From Halobacillus alkaliphilus (lineage in GTDB: Bacteria > Bacillota > Bacilli > Bacillales > Halobacillaceae), in NCBI RefSeq assembly GCF_900113125.1, contig NZ_FOOG01000031.1, positions 1 to 48,459 on the forward strand: a stretch of DNA of 48,459 bases, in the 5' to 3' direction. Positions 1-7,805 of this stretch are shown here, piece by piece. A model generated the notes under the pieces. It saw only the letters and a list, made by a program, of their open reading frames with translations. It was not told the origin of the DNA and did no database searches. A program made the position numbers and the translations under genes. How positions within the stretch are numbered: the first letter of the stretch is position 1; every line of letters starts with the position of its first letter.

Positions 1-266
<266 letters not shown>

Positions 267-427
267 ATCCTTTAAAAAAGAAGTCGGAAGAGACGTTCGC
301 TTGTCCGATGGTTGAATGATTGCCTTATCCAGTTTTGAGGGTTTACAAAAAAACTTGTAATTTACCCTTGATTTTTTGCTCGAAAAACAATACAATATAT
401 CTTGTCCTTGAAAAAAAGGAAATAAGA

Positions 428-543
428 TCTGGTGGTGAAGGCGAAGAGGTCACACCTGTTCCCATGCCGAACACAGAAGTTAAGCTCTTCAGCGCCGATG
501 GTAGTCGGGTCGATCCCCGTGAGAGTAGGACGCCGCCAGGTTT
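428..543 (+). rRNA. rrf: 5S ribosomal RNA
   Basis: A complete 5S rRNA of about 116 bases. The paired ends (TCTGGTGG near the start, CCGCCAGG at the end), the internal CCCATGCCGAACACAGAAGT segment and the GAGAGTAGGACGCCGCCAG tail are all present. It sits between 23S and the tRNA cluster, so it is presumably co-transcribed with both. The ends are estimated to within a few bases. Confidence 0.95.
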
Positions 544-551
544 TACATTAT

Positions 552-626
552 TCCAACGTAGCTCAGTGGTAGAGCAATCGGCTGTTAACCGATCGGTCGT
601 AGGTTCGAATCCTACCGTTGGAGCCA
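552..626 (+). tRNA. tRNA-Asn (GUU)
   Basis: Full cloverleaf with acceptor arms TCCAACG/CGTTGGA, anticodon GTT in the loop after the GGCTGTTAACC stem region, T-loop GGTTCGAATCC and an encoded 3' CCA. First gene of the rrn-linked tRNA cluster. Confidence 0.95.
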
Positions 627-632
627 TATTTT

Positions 633-725
633 GGAGAGCTGTCCGAGCTGGCCGAAGGAGCACGATTGGAATTCGTGTAAACCGTTACCACGGTTTCGAG
701 GGTTCGAATCCCTCGCTCTCCGCCA
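633..725 (+). tRNA. tRNA-Ser (GGA)
   Basis: A class II tRNA of 93 bases with a long variable arm. Acceptor arms GGAGAGC/GCTCTCC pair fully. The anticodon loop reads GGA inside the CACGATT...ATTCGTG stem, and CCA is encoded. Confidence 0.95.
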
Positions 726-745
726 TAAGTTCATTTTTCCACAAT

Positions 746-820
746 GGCCCGTTGGTCAAGTGGTTAAGACACCGCCCTTTCACGGCGGTAACACGGGTTC
801 GAATCCCGTACGGGTCACCA
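746..820 (+). tRNA. tRNA-Glu (UUC)
   Basis: Acceptor arms GGCCCGT/ACGGGTC, anticodon TTC in CCGCCCTTTCACGGCGG, T-arm CGGGTTCGAATCCCG, encoded CCA. Confidence 0.95.
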
Positions 821-828
821 CTTCATAT

Positions 829-904
829 GGAGGATTAGCTCAGCTGGGAGAGCACTTGCCTTACAAGCAAGGGGTCGCAGGTTCGAACCCTGCATCCTCC
901 ACCA
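829..904 (+). tRNA. tRNA-Val (UAC)
   Basis: Acceptor arms GGAGGAT/ATCCTCC, anticodon TAC in CTTGCCTTACAAGCAAG, T-arm with GGTTCGAACC, encoded CCA. Confidence 0.95.
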
Positions 905-954
905 TTACCGCAAGGTAACTCAATACTTTATGGGAATTATAAATCCCACATTAT

Positions 955-1035
<81 letters not shown>

Positions 1036-1037
1036 AA

Positions 1038-1077
1038 ATTAATGAACTACGTCGAATTCATTTCTTCGTTCATTAAT
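1038..1077 (+). repeat. Inverted repeat in the fMet-Asp tRNA spacer
   Basis: The arms ATTAATGAAC (1038-1047) and GTTCATTAAT (1068-1077) are exact inverted copies around a 20-base loop. No T-run follows, so this is more likely a processing or spacer structure than a terminator (inference). The rest of the 1032-1178 spacer holds no gene that I can recognise. Confidence 0.4.
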
Positions 1078-1178
1078 AATGGTAGAGTGCAACCAAATTA
1101 TTTCAACTAACTACTTTGAATTATATCTTTGCTAGTTGGAAATCGGTAGTGCTGAAAAGTGCAACTAATTTAAATAAT

Positions 1179-1255
1179 GGTCCGGTAGTTCAGTTGGTTA
1201 GAATGCCTGCCTGTCACGCAGGAGGTCGCGGGTTCGAGTCCCGTCCGGACCGCCA
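1179..1255 (+). tRNA. tRNA-Asp (GUC)
   Basis: Acceptor arms GGTCCGG/CCGGACC, anticodon GTC in CCTGCCTGTCACGCAGG, T-arm CGGGTTCGAGTCCCG, encoded CCA. Confidence 0.95.
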
Positions 1256-1284
1256 TTTTCATACTTAGGCTATACATAAGATTC

Positions 1285-1360
<76 letters not shown>

Positions 1361-1368
1361 TTTTTTTA

Positions 1369-1444
1369 GCCGGCCTAGCTCAACTGGCAGAGCAACTGAT
1401 TTGTAATCAGTAGGTTGGGGGTTCAAGTCCTCTGGCCGGCACCA
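1369..1444 (+). tRNA. tRNA-Thr (UGU)
   Basis: Acceptor arms GCCGGCC/GGCCGGC, anticodon TGT in CTGATTTGTAATCAG, T-loop GGTTCAAGTCC, encoded CCA. Confidence 0.95.
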
Positions 1445-1469
1445 TTTGATGCTTATAGGCATATAACAT

Positions 1470-1555
1470 GGAGGGATAGCGAAGTTGGCCAAACGCGGCG
1501 GACTGTAAATCCGCTCCCATCGGGTTCGTAGGTTCGAGTCCTACTCCCTCCACCA
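1470..1555 (+). tRNA. tRNA-Tyr (GUA)
   Basis: A class II tRNA of 86 bases with a long variable arm. Acceptor arms GGAGGGA/TCCCTCC, anticodon GTA in CGGACTGTAAATCCG, encoded CCA. Confidence 0.95.
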
Positions 1556-1576
1556 TTTTAATTTAATCATTCAAAT

Positions 1577-1647
1577 AGGGGTATAGTTTAATGGTAAAAC
1601 TACGGTCTCCAAAACCGTCAATGTGGGTTCGATTCCTACTACCCCTG
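1577..1647 (+). tRNA. tRNA-Trp (CCA anticodon)
   Basis: Acceptor arms AGGGGTA/TACCCCT, anticodon CCA in ACGGTCTCCAAAACCGT, discriminator G at 1647. Unlike its neighbours the 3' CCA is not encoded (the next bases are CTT), so it must be added by tRNA nucleotidyltransferase. Confidence 0.94.
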
Positions 1648-1658
1648 CTTTTTTCTAT

Positions 1659-1735
1659 GGCGGTTGTGGCGAAGTGGTTAACGCACCGGATTGTGGTTCC
1701 GGCATTCGTGGGTTCGATTCCCATCAGCCGCCCCA
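1659..1735 (+). tRNA. tRNA-His (GUG)
   Basis: Anticodon GTG in CCGGATTGTGGTTCCGG. The extra 5' G (position -1, base 1659) opposite discriminator C (1732) marks it as histidine tRNA. CCA is encoded. Confidence 0.95.
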
Positions 1736-1748
1736 TTTATTTTCACTT

Positions 1749-1823
1749 TGGGCCATAGCCAAGCGGTAAGGCAACGGTTTTTGGTACCGTCATGCGCTGG
1801 TTCGAATCCAGCTGGCCCAGCCA
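1749..1823 (+). tRNA. tRNA-Gln (UUG)
   Basis: Acceptor arms TGGGCCA/TGGCCCA, anticodon TTG in ACGGTTTTTGGTACCGT, T-arm CTGGTTCGAATCCAG, encoded CCA. Confidence 0.95.
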
Positions 1824-1832
1824 TTTTCCACT

Positions 1833-1907
1833 GCGGGAGTAGTTCAGTGGTAGAACACCACCTTGCCAAGGTGGGGGTCGCGGGTTCGAATCCCGTCTCC
1901 CGCTCCA
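1833..1907 (+). tRNA. tRNA-Gly (GCC)
   Basis: Acceptor arms GCGGGAG/CTCCCGC, anticodon GCC in CCACCTTGCCAAGGTGG, T-arm CGGGTTCGAATCCCG, encoded CCA. A second glycine tRNA (UCC) lies alone at 10465. Confidence 0.95.
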
Positions 1908-1969
1908 TACTATTTCAATCATAATTGAGTACATGTTAGAATAAACTAAAATACTACTGATCTTGTAAT

Positions 1970-2043
1970 GGCGGCATAGCCAAGCGGTAAGGCAGAGGAC
2001 TGCAACTCCTTTATCACCGGTTCGATTCCGGTTGCCGCCTCCA
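1970..2043 (+). tRNA. tRNA-Cys (GCA)
   Basis: Acceptor arms GGCGGCA/TGCCGCC, anticodon GCA in GAGGACTGCAACTCC, T-arm CCGGTTCGATTCCGG, encoded CCA. Confidence 0.95.
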
Positions 2044-2053
2044 ATGAGATTAT

Positions 2054-2135
2054 GCCGGTGTGGCGGAATTGGCAGACGCGCACGACTCAAAATCGTGTTC
2101 CTTACGGAGTGCCGGTTCGACCCCGGCCACCGGTA
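2054..2135 (+). tRNA. tRNA-Leu (CAA)
   Basis: A class II tRNA with a long variable arm. Acceptor arms GCCGGTG/CACCGGT, anticodon CAA in CACGACTCAAAATCGTG. CCA is not encoded. It is the last tRNA of the cluster and the terminator follows 20 bases later. The B. subtilis trnD cluster, as I recall it, has one more Leu gene. Confidence 0.94.
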
Positions 2136-2153
2136 TTAAATATTAATGTAATG

Positions 2154-2191
2154 ACGGCGTTATCCTCAAGAAGGATAACGCCGTTTTTCGT
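2154..2191 (+). terminator. Rho-independent terminator of the rrn-tRNA operon
   Basis: A strong hairpin with the arms ACGGCGTTATCCT and AGGATAACGCCGT around a short loop, followed by TTTTTCG. It directly follows the last tRNA. Confidence 0.93.
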
Positions 2192-2240
2192 TTCACTAAG
2201 TAAGCATCTTCCGAACAGTGTCATAGTGTTGTCTATAGTC

Positions 2241-2270
2241 TTGTCTAGAGGGTTTTCTCATTCATATTAT
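2241..2270 (+). promoter_or_regulatory. SigA-type promoter for the 2314 gene
   Basis: TTGTCT (2241-2246) and TATTAT (2265-2270) are separated by 18 bases, placing transcription start near 2277. It lies between the tRNA terminator and the next gene. Confidence 0.6.
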
Positions 2271-2313
2271 AGGGAAAGAGACAGGTAACTGTTTAATCTA
2301 GGAGGCAATTAAT

Positions 2314-2664
2314 ATGGCAAACGAATCTAAAGTAATCCATCACATTACAGACTACAATGAATTTAAAAATACTTGCTTAGACAATGATGGAATGGCTTTT
2401 CCTGAACTTGAAAAGATAATGTATGACTATATATTGAGTCAGCCTGCTGAAACGATGAAATTTCAGGAGTGTGTGATTAAAGAAGAGCCAGGCGAAAATG
2501 AAGAATTGAGAAAGGTCCATCTTACTTTTCGTGACTTTAACATGAATAATTATATTCGCTTATGGGGTTTTAAAAGTAATGCAGATGGCCGTGTTGTAGA
2601 TATGAAGGTAGATGCTTTAGATCCTGAAACAAATGAAGTAGTGTACGAACGCCAGTTGTCATAG
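2314..2664 (+). CDS. Unrecognised small acidic cytoplasmic protein (116 aa)
   Basis: I do not recognise this family. The ATG is preceded by AGGAGG at a suitable distance, and a promoter and a terminator bracket the gene, so it looks like a real single-gene unit. The product is soluble in appearance, with no signal peptide or membrane segment, and is rich in Asp/Glu and Asn. A mid-region (about residues 50-80) of alternating polar and hydrophobic residues ending in NYIRLWGFK suggests a small alpha/beta fold. The C-terminal half has a regular VVDMKVDALDPETNEVVYE pattern that looks like a beta hairpin. Function is unknown. The acidic character fits a salt-adapted host but is not specific. Confidence 0.8.
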   Translation: MANESKVIHHITDYNEFKNTCLDNDGMAFPELEKIMYDYILSQPAETMKFQECVIKEEPGENEELRKVHLTFRDFNMNNYIRLWGFKSNADGRVVDMKVDALDPETNEVVYERQLS

Positions 2665-2744
2665 AAAAGGATGGGGCACTGAGCTTTACTTAGCTAACCT
2701 TTTAGATAATCATCTATCTAAACTGAATAAGCACATATTTTTTT

Positions 2745-2775
2745 AACCAATGTTAATAAGACATTGGTTTTTTTG
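2745..2775 (+). terminator. Terminator after the 116-aa gene
   Basis: Hairpin arms AACCAATGT and ACATTGGTT around TAATAAG, followed by a T-run. Confidence 0.85.
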
Positions 2776-2919
2776 TTAAATGAAGAAATGATTCGGTCAG
2801 AATGAATAATGTGAAGAGCAGGATCATTCACTACTTAGAGTTTCCTGTAAAAAATCAGTATGGTATTCGGATGCTCTGGAATTCATGATAGAATTTATGG
2901 TGATAAAGGAGGGTGTCCA

Positions 2920-3819
2920 TTGCTCTATCTCATTTTATACATAGTCCAGTTTGGAATCATTTTGTACATATACCGCAAATGGGGGAGAGATGAGCCATAC
3001 TTATTACTTAAGCTTCTTGGCTACTCGGTTATGGGAAGTTTTTCCTTCACGACTAACCAGTGGTCTCTTCCGTTAGGGTTTATCATTTTTCTAATGTTTT
3101 TTCGGGAGCCTGCGTGGAATCGGTTAGCGAAACGATATGCAGCATACTTAGGTCTGTTCCTCTACCTTACATCTTTAATCATTTCGCCTGTTCAAAATTA
3201 TGTTTACGAATGGCCCCGTCACGTAGATGTCTCTCAAAGCCTGTCTGCATCTGAAGGTTTTGATTTTAACGAGCACTGGAATATGATCACTCATACATTT
3301 GGTGATATTCATAATCCGCGACTGCAGAGACTGGAAATGGAATTCACGGATGAGGGAGCTGTGGAGTCTCTATTCTATAATTTCAAGACAGTTGCTCAAG
3401 GAAACAGAGAAACCAATTATGCTGTGGAGCTGGACCTCAGTAAAAAAGAGTATGAAATTAGACGAAATCGTTATAAGAAGCAGAACCGTCAAGTTCATCA
3501 CATGGGTCAGGACATGCACGGGAGGATTTCTCCTGAAGAATTTTTTAAGGTGATTAATGAAACGGGACTAGAGGCATTCACACAAAATAAGGATAGCCAT
3601 TATTATTCGCTTTTTGCAGAAGGAGCGGTTCGCTCTTTGTCTGGAAGTACAGAGAACACGTTTATGGTAACCACTTCTGGTATAAGACCAGTGATGGAAG
3701 AACAGCTTCCTATAGACGCCATACGAATGACCGTTAATGGATTTAAAAACAGTGAGGAAGATCGCATTCAATTGAACGTGAACTATTACATTGAGCCTCG
3801 TGTAGTTTATATGGATTAA
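2920..3819 (+). CDS. Unrecognised membrane protein with a large C-terminal soluble domain
   Basis: I prefer the TTG start at 2920: AAAGGAGG ends 9 bases before it, while the upstream in-frame ATG at 2860 has no ribosome binding site. The predicted 299-aa product begins with about three hydrophobic segments within the first 100 residues (LYLILYIVQFGIILYIY; the LPLGFIIFLMFF region; YAAYLGLFLYLTSLII). A hydrophilic domain of about 190 residues follows. Its order (short membrane part, then a long charged domain with beta-like stretches) suggests a membrane-anchored sensor or envelope protein, but no catalytic motif is visible. It ends against the convergent adenine deaminase gene, with a shared hairpin between them. 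Function unknown. Confidence 0.8.
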   Translation: MLYLILYIVQFGIILYIYRKWGRDEPYLLLKLLGYSVMGSFSFTTNQWSLPLGFIIFLMFFREPAWNRLAKRYAAYLGLFLYLTSLIISPVQNYVYEWPRHVDVSQSLSASEGFDFNEHWNMITHTFGDIHNPRLQRLEMEFTDEGAVESLFYNFKTVAQGNRETNYAVELDLSKKEYEIRRNRYKKQNRQVHHMGQDMHGRISPEEFFKVINETGLEAFTQNKDSHYYSLFAEGAVRSLSGSTENTFMVTTSGIRPVMEEQLPIDAIRMTVNGFKNSEEDRIQLNVNYYIEPRVVYMD

Positions 3820-3820
3820 T

Positions 3821-3863
3821 AAAAAAGCAGGAAACCAGACCAAGCGTCTGGTTTCCTGCTTTT
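3821..3863. terminator. Bidirectional terminator between convergent genes
   Basis: Exact 15-base arms (AGCAGGAAACCAGAC and its inverse, 3826-3840 and 3846-3860), flanked by A-run on the left and T-run on the right. It can serve the plus-strand membrane protein gene and the minus-strand adenine deaminase gene. Confidence 0.9.
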
Positions 3864-5606
3864 CTATAAGGATACCTCTATGTGCTGAAACGTTTCTACA
3901 TCAAACAATCCCATGTCCGTTAATTTCAAGGAAGGGATCACCGGCAGCGTTAAGAAGGATAAGGTAAGGAATGGATTGAAATCCTTCGTAAACCCTAAAG
4001 AAGGCAGAGTTTCTCCGATATGTTCGAGGCGCTCCTTGACAAATGGAAACGACTGATCAGACATCAATCCGGCAATCGGGAGGGGAAGGGACGATAAGAC
4101 CGCTCCATTCTTAACAATTACAAGACCGCCATTGATTTCTTTTAACGTAGTAATGGCTTTCAATAGGTCTGGATCATTGGCGCCCAGGGCCACAATGTTG
4201 TGGGAGTCGTGAGCAATGGTCGTGGCGATCGCTCCATCTTTTAACCCGAAGCCTTTCACGATACCTACGCCAAGATGTCCGGTTTTTTTATGGCGCTCCA
4301 CTACCGTTAATTTCAATTGATCTTTATCTGGCGAGGGAACGAAGAAGCCGTTTTCTGTCTCCACTTCCTCCACTAATTTATTAGTAAGAAGCTGGTTTGG
4401 ATTGATTTTAATAATATGGGCTTGCTGTGCTTTGCTTATAGGTAGTTTAAGCTGTTCTTCTGTAAGGTTTGAAAAATGAACCGTCTCGGTAATAGGAGCC
4501 GCTTGTTTCTTTTTGTGAGCGTCATGAGGCGTGTAGGTCCCATTATGGCTGATGTGCCGGCCCTGTTTGTATACGTCACTAATTTTCACTTTTTCAAGGT
4601 CCTCGAGGAGTAAGAAATCGGCATCATAACCGGGAGCGATGGCCCCTTTACTTCTCAGACCATAGCATTCGGCTGCGTTTAAAGAAGCCATTTGTAAGGC
4701 AATTTGAGGTGATACTCCGTGTTGAATGGAAAGCCGGACATTATGGTCGATGCTTCCTTCCTCGATCAGTTCGTCCAGGTGTTTATCGTCAGTGCAGAAT
4801 AGACAGCGCCGTGCATTATGGGCGGTGACTACCGGAATTAATGCGTTTAAATCTTTCGCGGCAGAGCCTTCACGGATCATTAGATACATACCTCGTCTCA
4901 GGCGTTCCAGCGCTTCTTCTTCTTTCGTACATTCGTGATCGGTGGTTATTCCGGCCGTGCGAAAGAGATTAACGGCATTGTTCTCCAGTCCGGCCAGGTG
5001 GCCGTCCAGCTTCCCGCCGTGCTGATGAATCATCGTGATTTTATCGAGAAGATTATCTTTTGTATGCAGGAGAGAGGGGTAGTCCATGACTTCCGCTAAA
5101 CCAAGTACGCTCGGGTGGGTTACGTATTTTTCAAGGTCAGCGGCTGTCAGGTGAGCGCCTGAATGTTCGAACGGAGTAGCAGGGACACAAGAGGGAAGCA
5201 TAAAGAAAACCTCTAAAGGAAGGTCCTCAGCATTCTCGAGCATGAATTGCAGACCTTCTTCTCCACTGACGTTGGCTATTTCGTGAGGGTCTGTGACCAC
5301 CGTGGTAACTCCGTGAGGTACCACAACTTTAGCGTATTCACCCGGGGTGACCATGGAGGATTCAATATGGACATGTCCATCAATAAAGGAGGGGCAGACA
5401 TACCGGTTGTTGGCGTCTATGATCTGGGCTGCTTCATTATAGTGTCCGATCCCGACAAACTTCCCATCAGATATAGCCACGTCTGCCTCGATCCATTCAA
5501 GATTGAAGACATCAAGGAGCTTACCATTTTTAATGATCATATCTGCTGGGATTTTCTTGCTTGCGATGTTCAGATCTTTCGTTAACTGTTCTTTAGCTGA
5601 GTTCAT
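3864..5606 (-). CDS. adeC: Adenine deaminase (AdeC family)
   Basis: Converts adenine to hypoxanthine and ammonia in purine salvage, in the cytoplasm. The 580-aa length fits the family. The amidohydrolase metal-binding motif GHVHIESS and the following PHGVTTVVTDPHEIANV are near residues 75-110. FCTDDKH lies in the middle, and a C-terminal AdeC-specific domain carries TTIAHDSHNIVALG. I start at the ATG of MNSAKEQLTK because AAGGAG precedes it at the right distance; the reading frame stays open for another 36 codons upstream without a ribosome site. It is a single minus-strand gene between convergent and divergent neighbours. Its closest B. subtilis relative may be YerA rather than AdeC proper; I cannot separate these by eye. 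A purine permease and a nucleoside transporter elsewhere in the window fit the same salvage theme. Confidence 0.93.
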   Translation of the reverse strand: MNSAKEQLTKDLNIASKKIPADMIIKNGKLLDVFNLEWIEADVAISDGKFVGIGHYNEAAQIIDANNRYVCPSFIDGHVHIESSMVTPGEYAKVVVPHGVTTVVTDPHEIANVSGEEGLQFMLENAEDLPLEVFFMLPSCVPATPFEHSGAHLTAADLEKYVTHPSVLGLAEVMDYPSLLHTKDNLLDKITMIHQHGGKLDGHLAGLENNAVNLFRTAGITTDHECTKEEEALERLRRGMYLMIREGSAAKDLNALIPVVTAHNARRCLFCTDDKHLDELIEEGSIDHNVRLSIQHGVSPQIALQMASLNAAECYGLRSKGAIAPGYDADFLLLEDLEKVKISDVYKQGRHISHNGTYTPHDAHKKKQAAPITETVHFSNLTEEQLKLPISKAQQAHIIKINPNQLLTNKLVEEVETENGFFVPSPDKDQLKLTVVERHKKTGHLGVGIVKGFGLKDGAIATTIAHDSHNIVALGANDPDLLKAITTLKEINGGLVIVKNGAVLSSLPLPIAGLMSDQSFPFVKERLEHIGETLPSLGFTKDFNPFLTLSFLTLPVIPSLKLTDMGLFDVETFQHIEVSL

Positions 5607-5915
5607 ATATGATTTCTCCTTCCGTGTAATTCCTGATACATTTAAGGATGTAATGCGGTATCCACAGTTTATCTCCACCGCGCGGTAAGCAGATACGTTG
5701 AATAAAATAACCAAATTTATATGGGCATGTGAATTCGTTTCATGAGATAATAATTAATAGAGATTCTATAGGGCAGGGGTCACTTTGTCAACGTGAAGGT
5801 CAGGAGTTCAAACTTGCTCGCGTAAAAACAGGTGAAACCCATTCTCATTTTATACATTCTGGTTTAGTATTAGTAGAGATGAAACAATATAGTCCACTGG
5901 TAAAGGAAGGTATGT
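5607..5915. other. Divergent intergenic region, 309 bases
   Basis: The region lies between adeC (minus) and the TraB-family gene (plus), so it must hold both promoters. I found no convincing -35/-10 pair, riboswitch core or PurBox in it. A 68-codon open frame (GTG at 5729) has no ribosome binding site and runs into the next gene out of frame, so I do not call it. Confidence 0.5.
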
Positions 5916-7088
5916 ATGGCGATGACGGAAGATAACATCACGAGACTTCATATAAATGATACAGAATACATACTGGTTGGTACTGCGCATGTATCTAAAC
6001 AAAGCGCGGATCAAGTCAAGCAGGTTATAGATGACGAACAGCCTGATTCTGTATGTGTGGAACTAGATGAACAGCGCTACCAATCGATTGTAAATGGTGA
6101 TGCCTGGAAAGATACGGATATTTTTGCTGTGATTAAGCAGAAAAAGGCCTCCTTATTGTTAATGAACCTGGCTATTTCATCCTTTCAAAAGCGGATGGCT
6201 AAGCAATTTGGTATTCAGGCGGGTCAGGAAATGATCCAAGGGATTGAATCGGCGAAAGAGCATGATGCCGAGCTTGTGTTAGCTGACCGGAATATTCAGG
6301 TAACCTTTGCAAGAATCTGGGGAAATATCGGGTTTGGGGGCAAGGCCAAACTGTTAATGTCGATCGTCTACAGCATTTTTAGTAATGACACCATCTCCGA
6401 AGCGGAGCTTGAAAAGATGAAGACGCAGGATATGCTTGATGGCATGCTGAAGGATTTGACCGAGAACTTTCCTAAATTAAAAAAGCCGCTGATTGATGAG
6501 CGTGACCAGTATTTAGCTCAGAAAATTAAAGATGCACCCGGTCAGAAAGTGGTAGCGGTACTCGGAGCTGCTCACGTACCGGGTATTAAAGAAGCGATTT
6601 ACAAAGAGCATGATTTAACTCAATTGAATAAGCGTCCTGCTAAGTCTCCGTGGCCGAAAATTATAGGCTGGAGCATTCCCATTTTAATTATATCCATCAT
6701 TGTTTATACGTTTATGGCGAATCCGGAGGCTGGTACTCAGCAGACGATTAGCTGGGTATTATGGAATGGTACATTTTCTGCGATCGGCACAGCTGCTGCG
6801 CTGGCTCATCCAATTGCCGTGTTAGCCGCCTTCGTAGCTGCTCCAATTACATCGTTGAACCCGCTGATTGCGGCCGGATGGTTTGCCGGCATAGTCCAGG
6901 CATATTTTCGTAGACCAACGGTAGCCGAATTTGAAACCTTATCTGAAGATGTCTCGAGTCTGAAGGGATTCTGGCGTAACCGTGTCACTCGTATCCTGCT
7001 TGTGGTCCTGCTAGCAAATGTGGGCAGCTCTCTAGGCACATTTATAGGCGGGGCTGACGTTCTTCGACTGTTTTTTGAAAATCTATAA
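5916..7088 (+). CDS. TraB/PrgY family membrane protein
   Basis: The 390-aa product starts with the TraB domain: GTAHVSKQSADQV near residue 22, CVELDEQRY near residue 48 and VAVLGAAHVPGI near residue 210 are its conserved blocks. About three or four hydrophobic segments follow in the last 150 residues. The family includes Enterococcus TraB/PrgY, which shuts down peptide sex pheromone activity, and distant TIKI-like proteases; the role in non-conjugative Bacillaceae is unknown. AAAGGAAGG precedes the ATG at 5916 by 5 bases; a second in-frame ATG six bases on is equally possible. It stands alone between the divergent adeC and a terminator. Confidence 0.88.
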   Translation: MAMTEDNITRLHINDTEYILVGTAHVSKQSADQVKQVIDDEQPDSVCVELDEQRYQSIVNGDAWKDTDIFAVIKQKKASLLLMNLAISSFQKRMAKQFGIQAGQEMIQGIESAKEHDAELVLADRNIQVTFARIWGNIGFGGKAKLLMSIVYSIFSNDTISEAELEKMKTQDMLDGMLKDLTENFPKLKKPLIDERDQYLAQKIKDAPGQKVVAVLGAAHVPGIKEAIYKEHDLTQLNKRPAKSPWPKIIGWSIPILIISIIVYTFMANPEAGTQQTISWVLWNGTFSAIGTAAALAHPIAVLAAFVAAPITSLNPLIAAGWFAGIVQAYFRRPTVAEFETLSEDVSSLKGFWRNRVTRILLVVLLANVGSSLGTFIGGADVLRLFFENL

Positions 7089-7093
7089 AGGAA

Positions 7094-7129
7094 ATGCGTG
7101 ACCTTTCTCATAGGTTACGCATTTTTTTT
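7094..7129 (+). terminator. Terminator after the TraB-family gene
   Basis: Arms ATGCGTGACCT and AGGTTACGCAT with one G-T pair, followed by eight T residues. Confidence 0.9.
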
Positions 7130-7220
7130 ATAGGAAAAAGTGTACATTATATTCCTATGGTGGTACACTCTTGATATAATTCTGGGAATAATTCCATTAA
7201 TTGGATTGTTTTGAATAAAA

Positions 7221-7682
7221 GTGTACCTTCAAGAGGAGGTTGAACCATTCAATAATGTCTGGATTTCAAGTACAGTGGTCATGTCCCTCATATTTCTAAT
7301 TCCTATCGCCGGTGCCCGTGTTATGGATCATTTGGAAAAGAAGTACTTAATGAAAGTTCCGAAGAAATGGCTCGTTTCTTCTATTACTACGCTTACACTA
7401 CTGCTTGAATTATCACTGACTTTCCTGGTCTCAACCCGAACAGGATTATCATTCATTGAATCTCATTTTACGATCGGTTTTTTGCTGTTTATTATGGTAT
7501 GGTTCATGCAGTTGAATGAGTTTATGGGGAATCAGTATGCGAATGTGGACAACCAGGTTTTTGGAGACGGTAAAGATATCTACCGTGTGTCGATCTTTCA
7601 ATTCAAAGTTAATCCAGTATCGATTGGAACGTTCATTTATTTTACAGCTGCCATACTGATTTCAATTGTAGCTTATACGTAA
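7221..7682 (+). CDS. Unrecognised four-helix membrane protein, start unclear
   Basis: The frame encodes about four hydrophobic segments (VVMSLIFLIPIAGARV; LVSSITTLTLLLELSLTFLV; FTIGFLLFIMVWFM; GTFIYFTAAILISIV) and no motif that I can tie to a function. The start is a problem. GTG at 7221 opens the frame but has no ribosome binding site. The only good site (GAGGAGG, 7233-7239) lies inside the frame, and the next start codons at a usable distance (TTG 7240, ATG 7255) are in another frame that stops after 15 codons. GTG 7275 or ATG 7281 in the right frame would cut into the first membrane helix. The end is secure and a terminator follows. Confidence 0.65.
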   Translation: MYLQEEVEPFNNVWISSTVVMSLIFLIPIAGARVMDHLEKKYLMKVPKKWLVSSITTLTLLLELSLTFLVSTRTGLSFIESHFTIGFLLFIMVWFMQLNEFMGNQYANVDNQVFGDGKDIYRVSIFQFKVNPVSIGTFIYFTAAILISIVAYT

Positions 7683-7700
7683 ACTTAATAGGATTACCCG

Positions 7701-7732
7701 GCGAAGTTTCGACAAGGGAAGCTTCGCTTTTT
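7701..7732 (+). terminator. Terminator after the 7221 gene
   Basis: Arms GCGAAGTTT and AAGCTTCGC (one mismatch-type pair) followed by TTTTTAT. Confidence 0.75.
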
Positions 7733-7805
7733 ATGTAACTCTTTAATAAATCGGCCGGTGATTATAAGATGGAAGCAGAATCTAACGAAGAAGGGAGGAG
7801 GTTCC

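Noticed and set aside
5729-5935. 68-codon frame (GTG start) before the TraB-family gene
   Set aside because: No ribosome binding site and it ends inside the next gene in another frame. No recognisable protein pattern.
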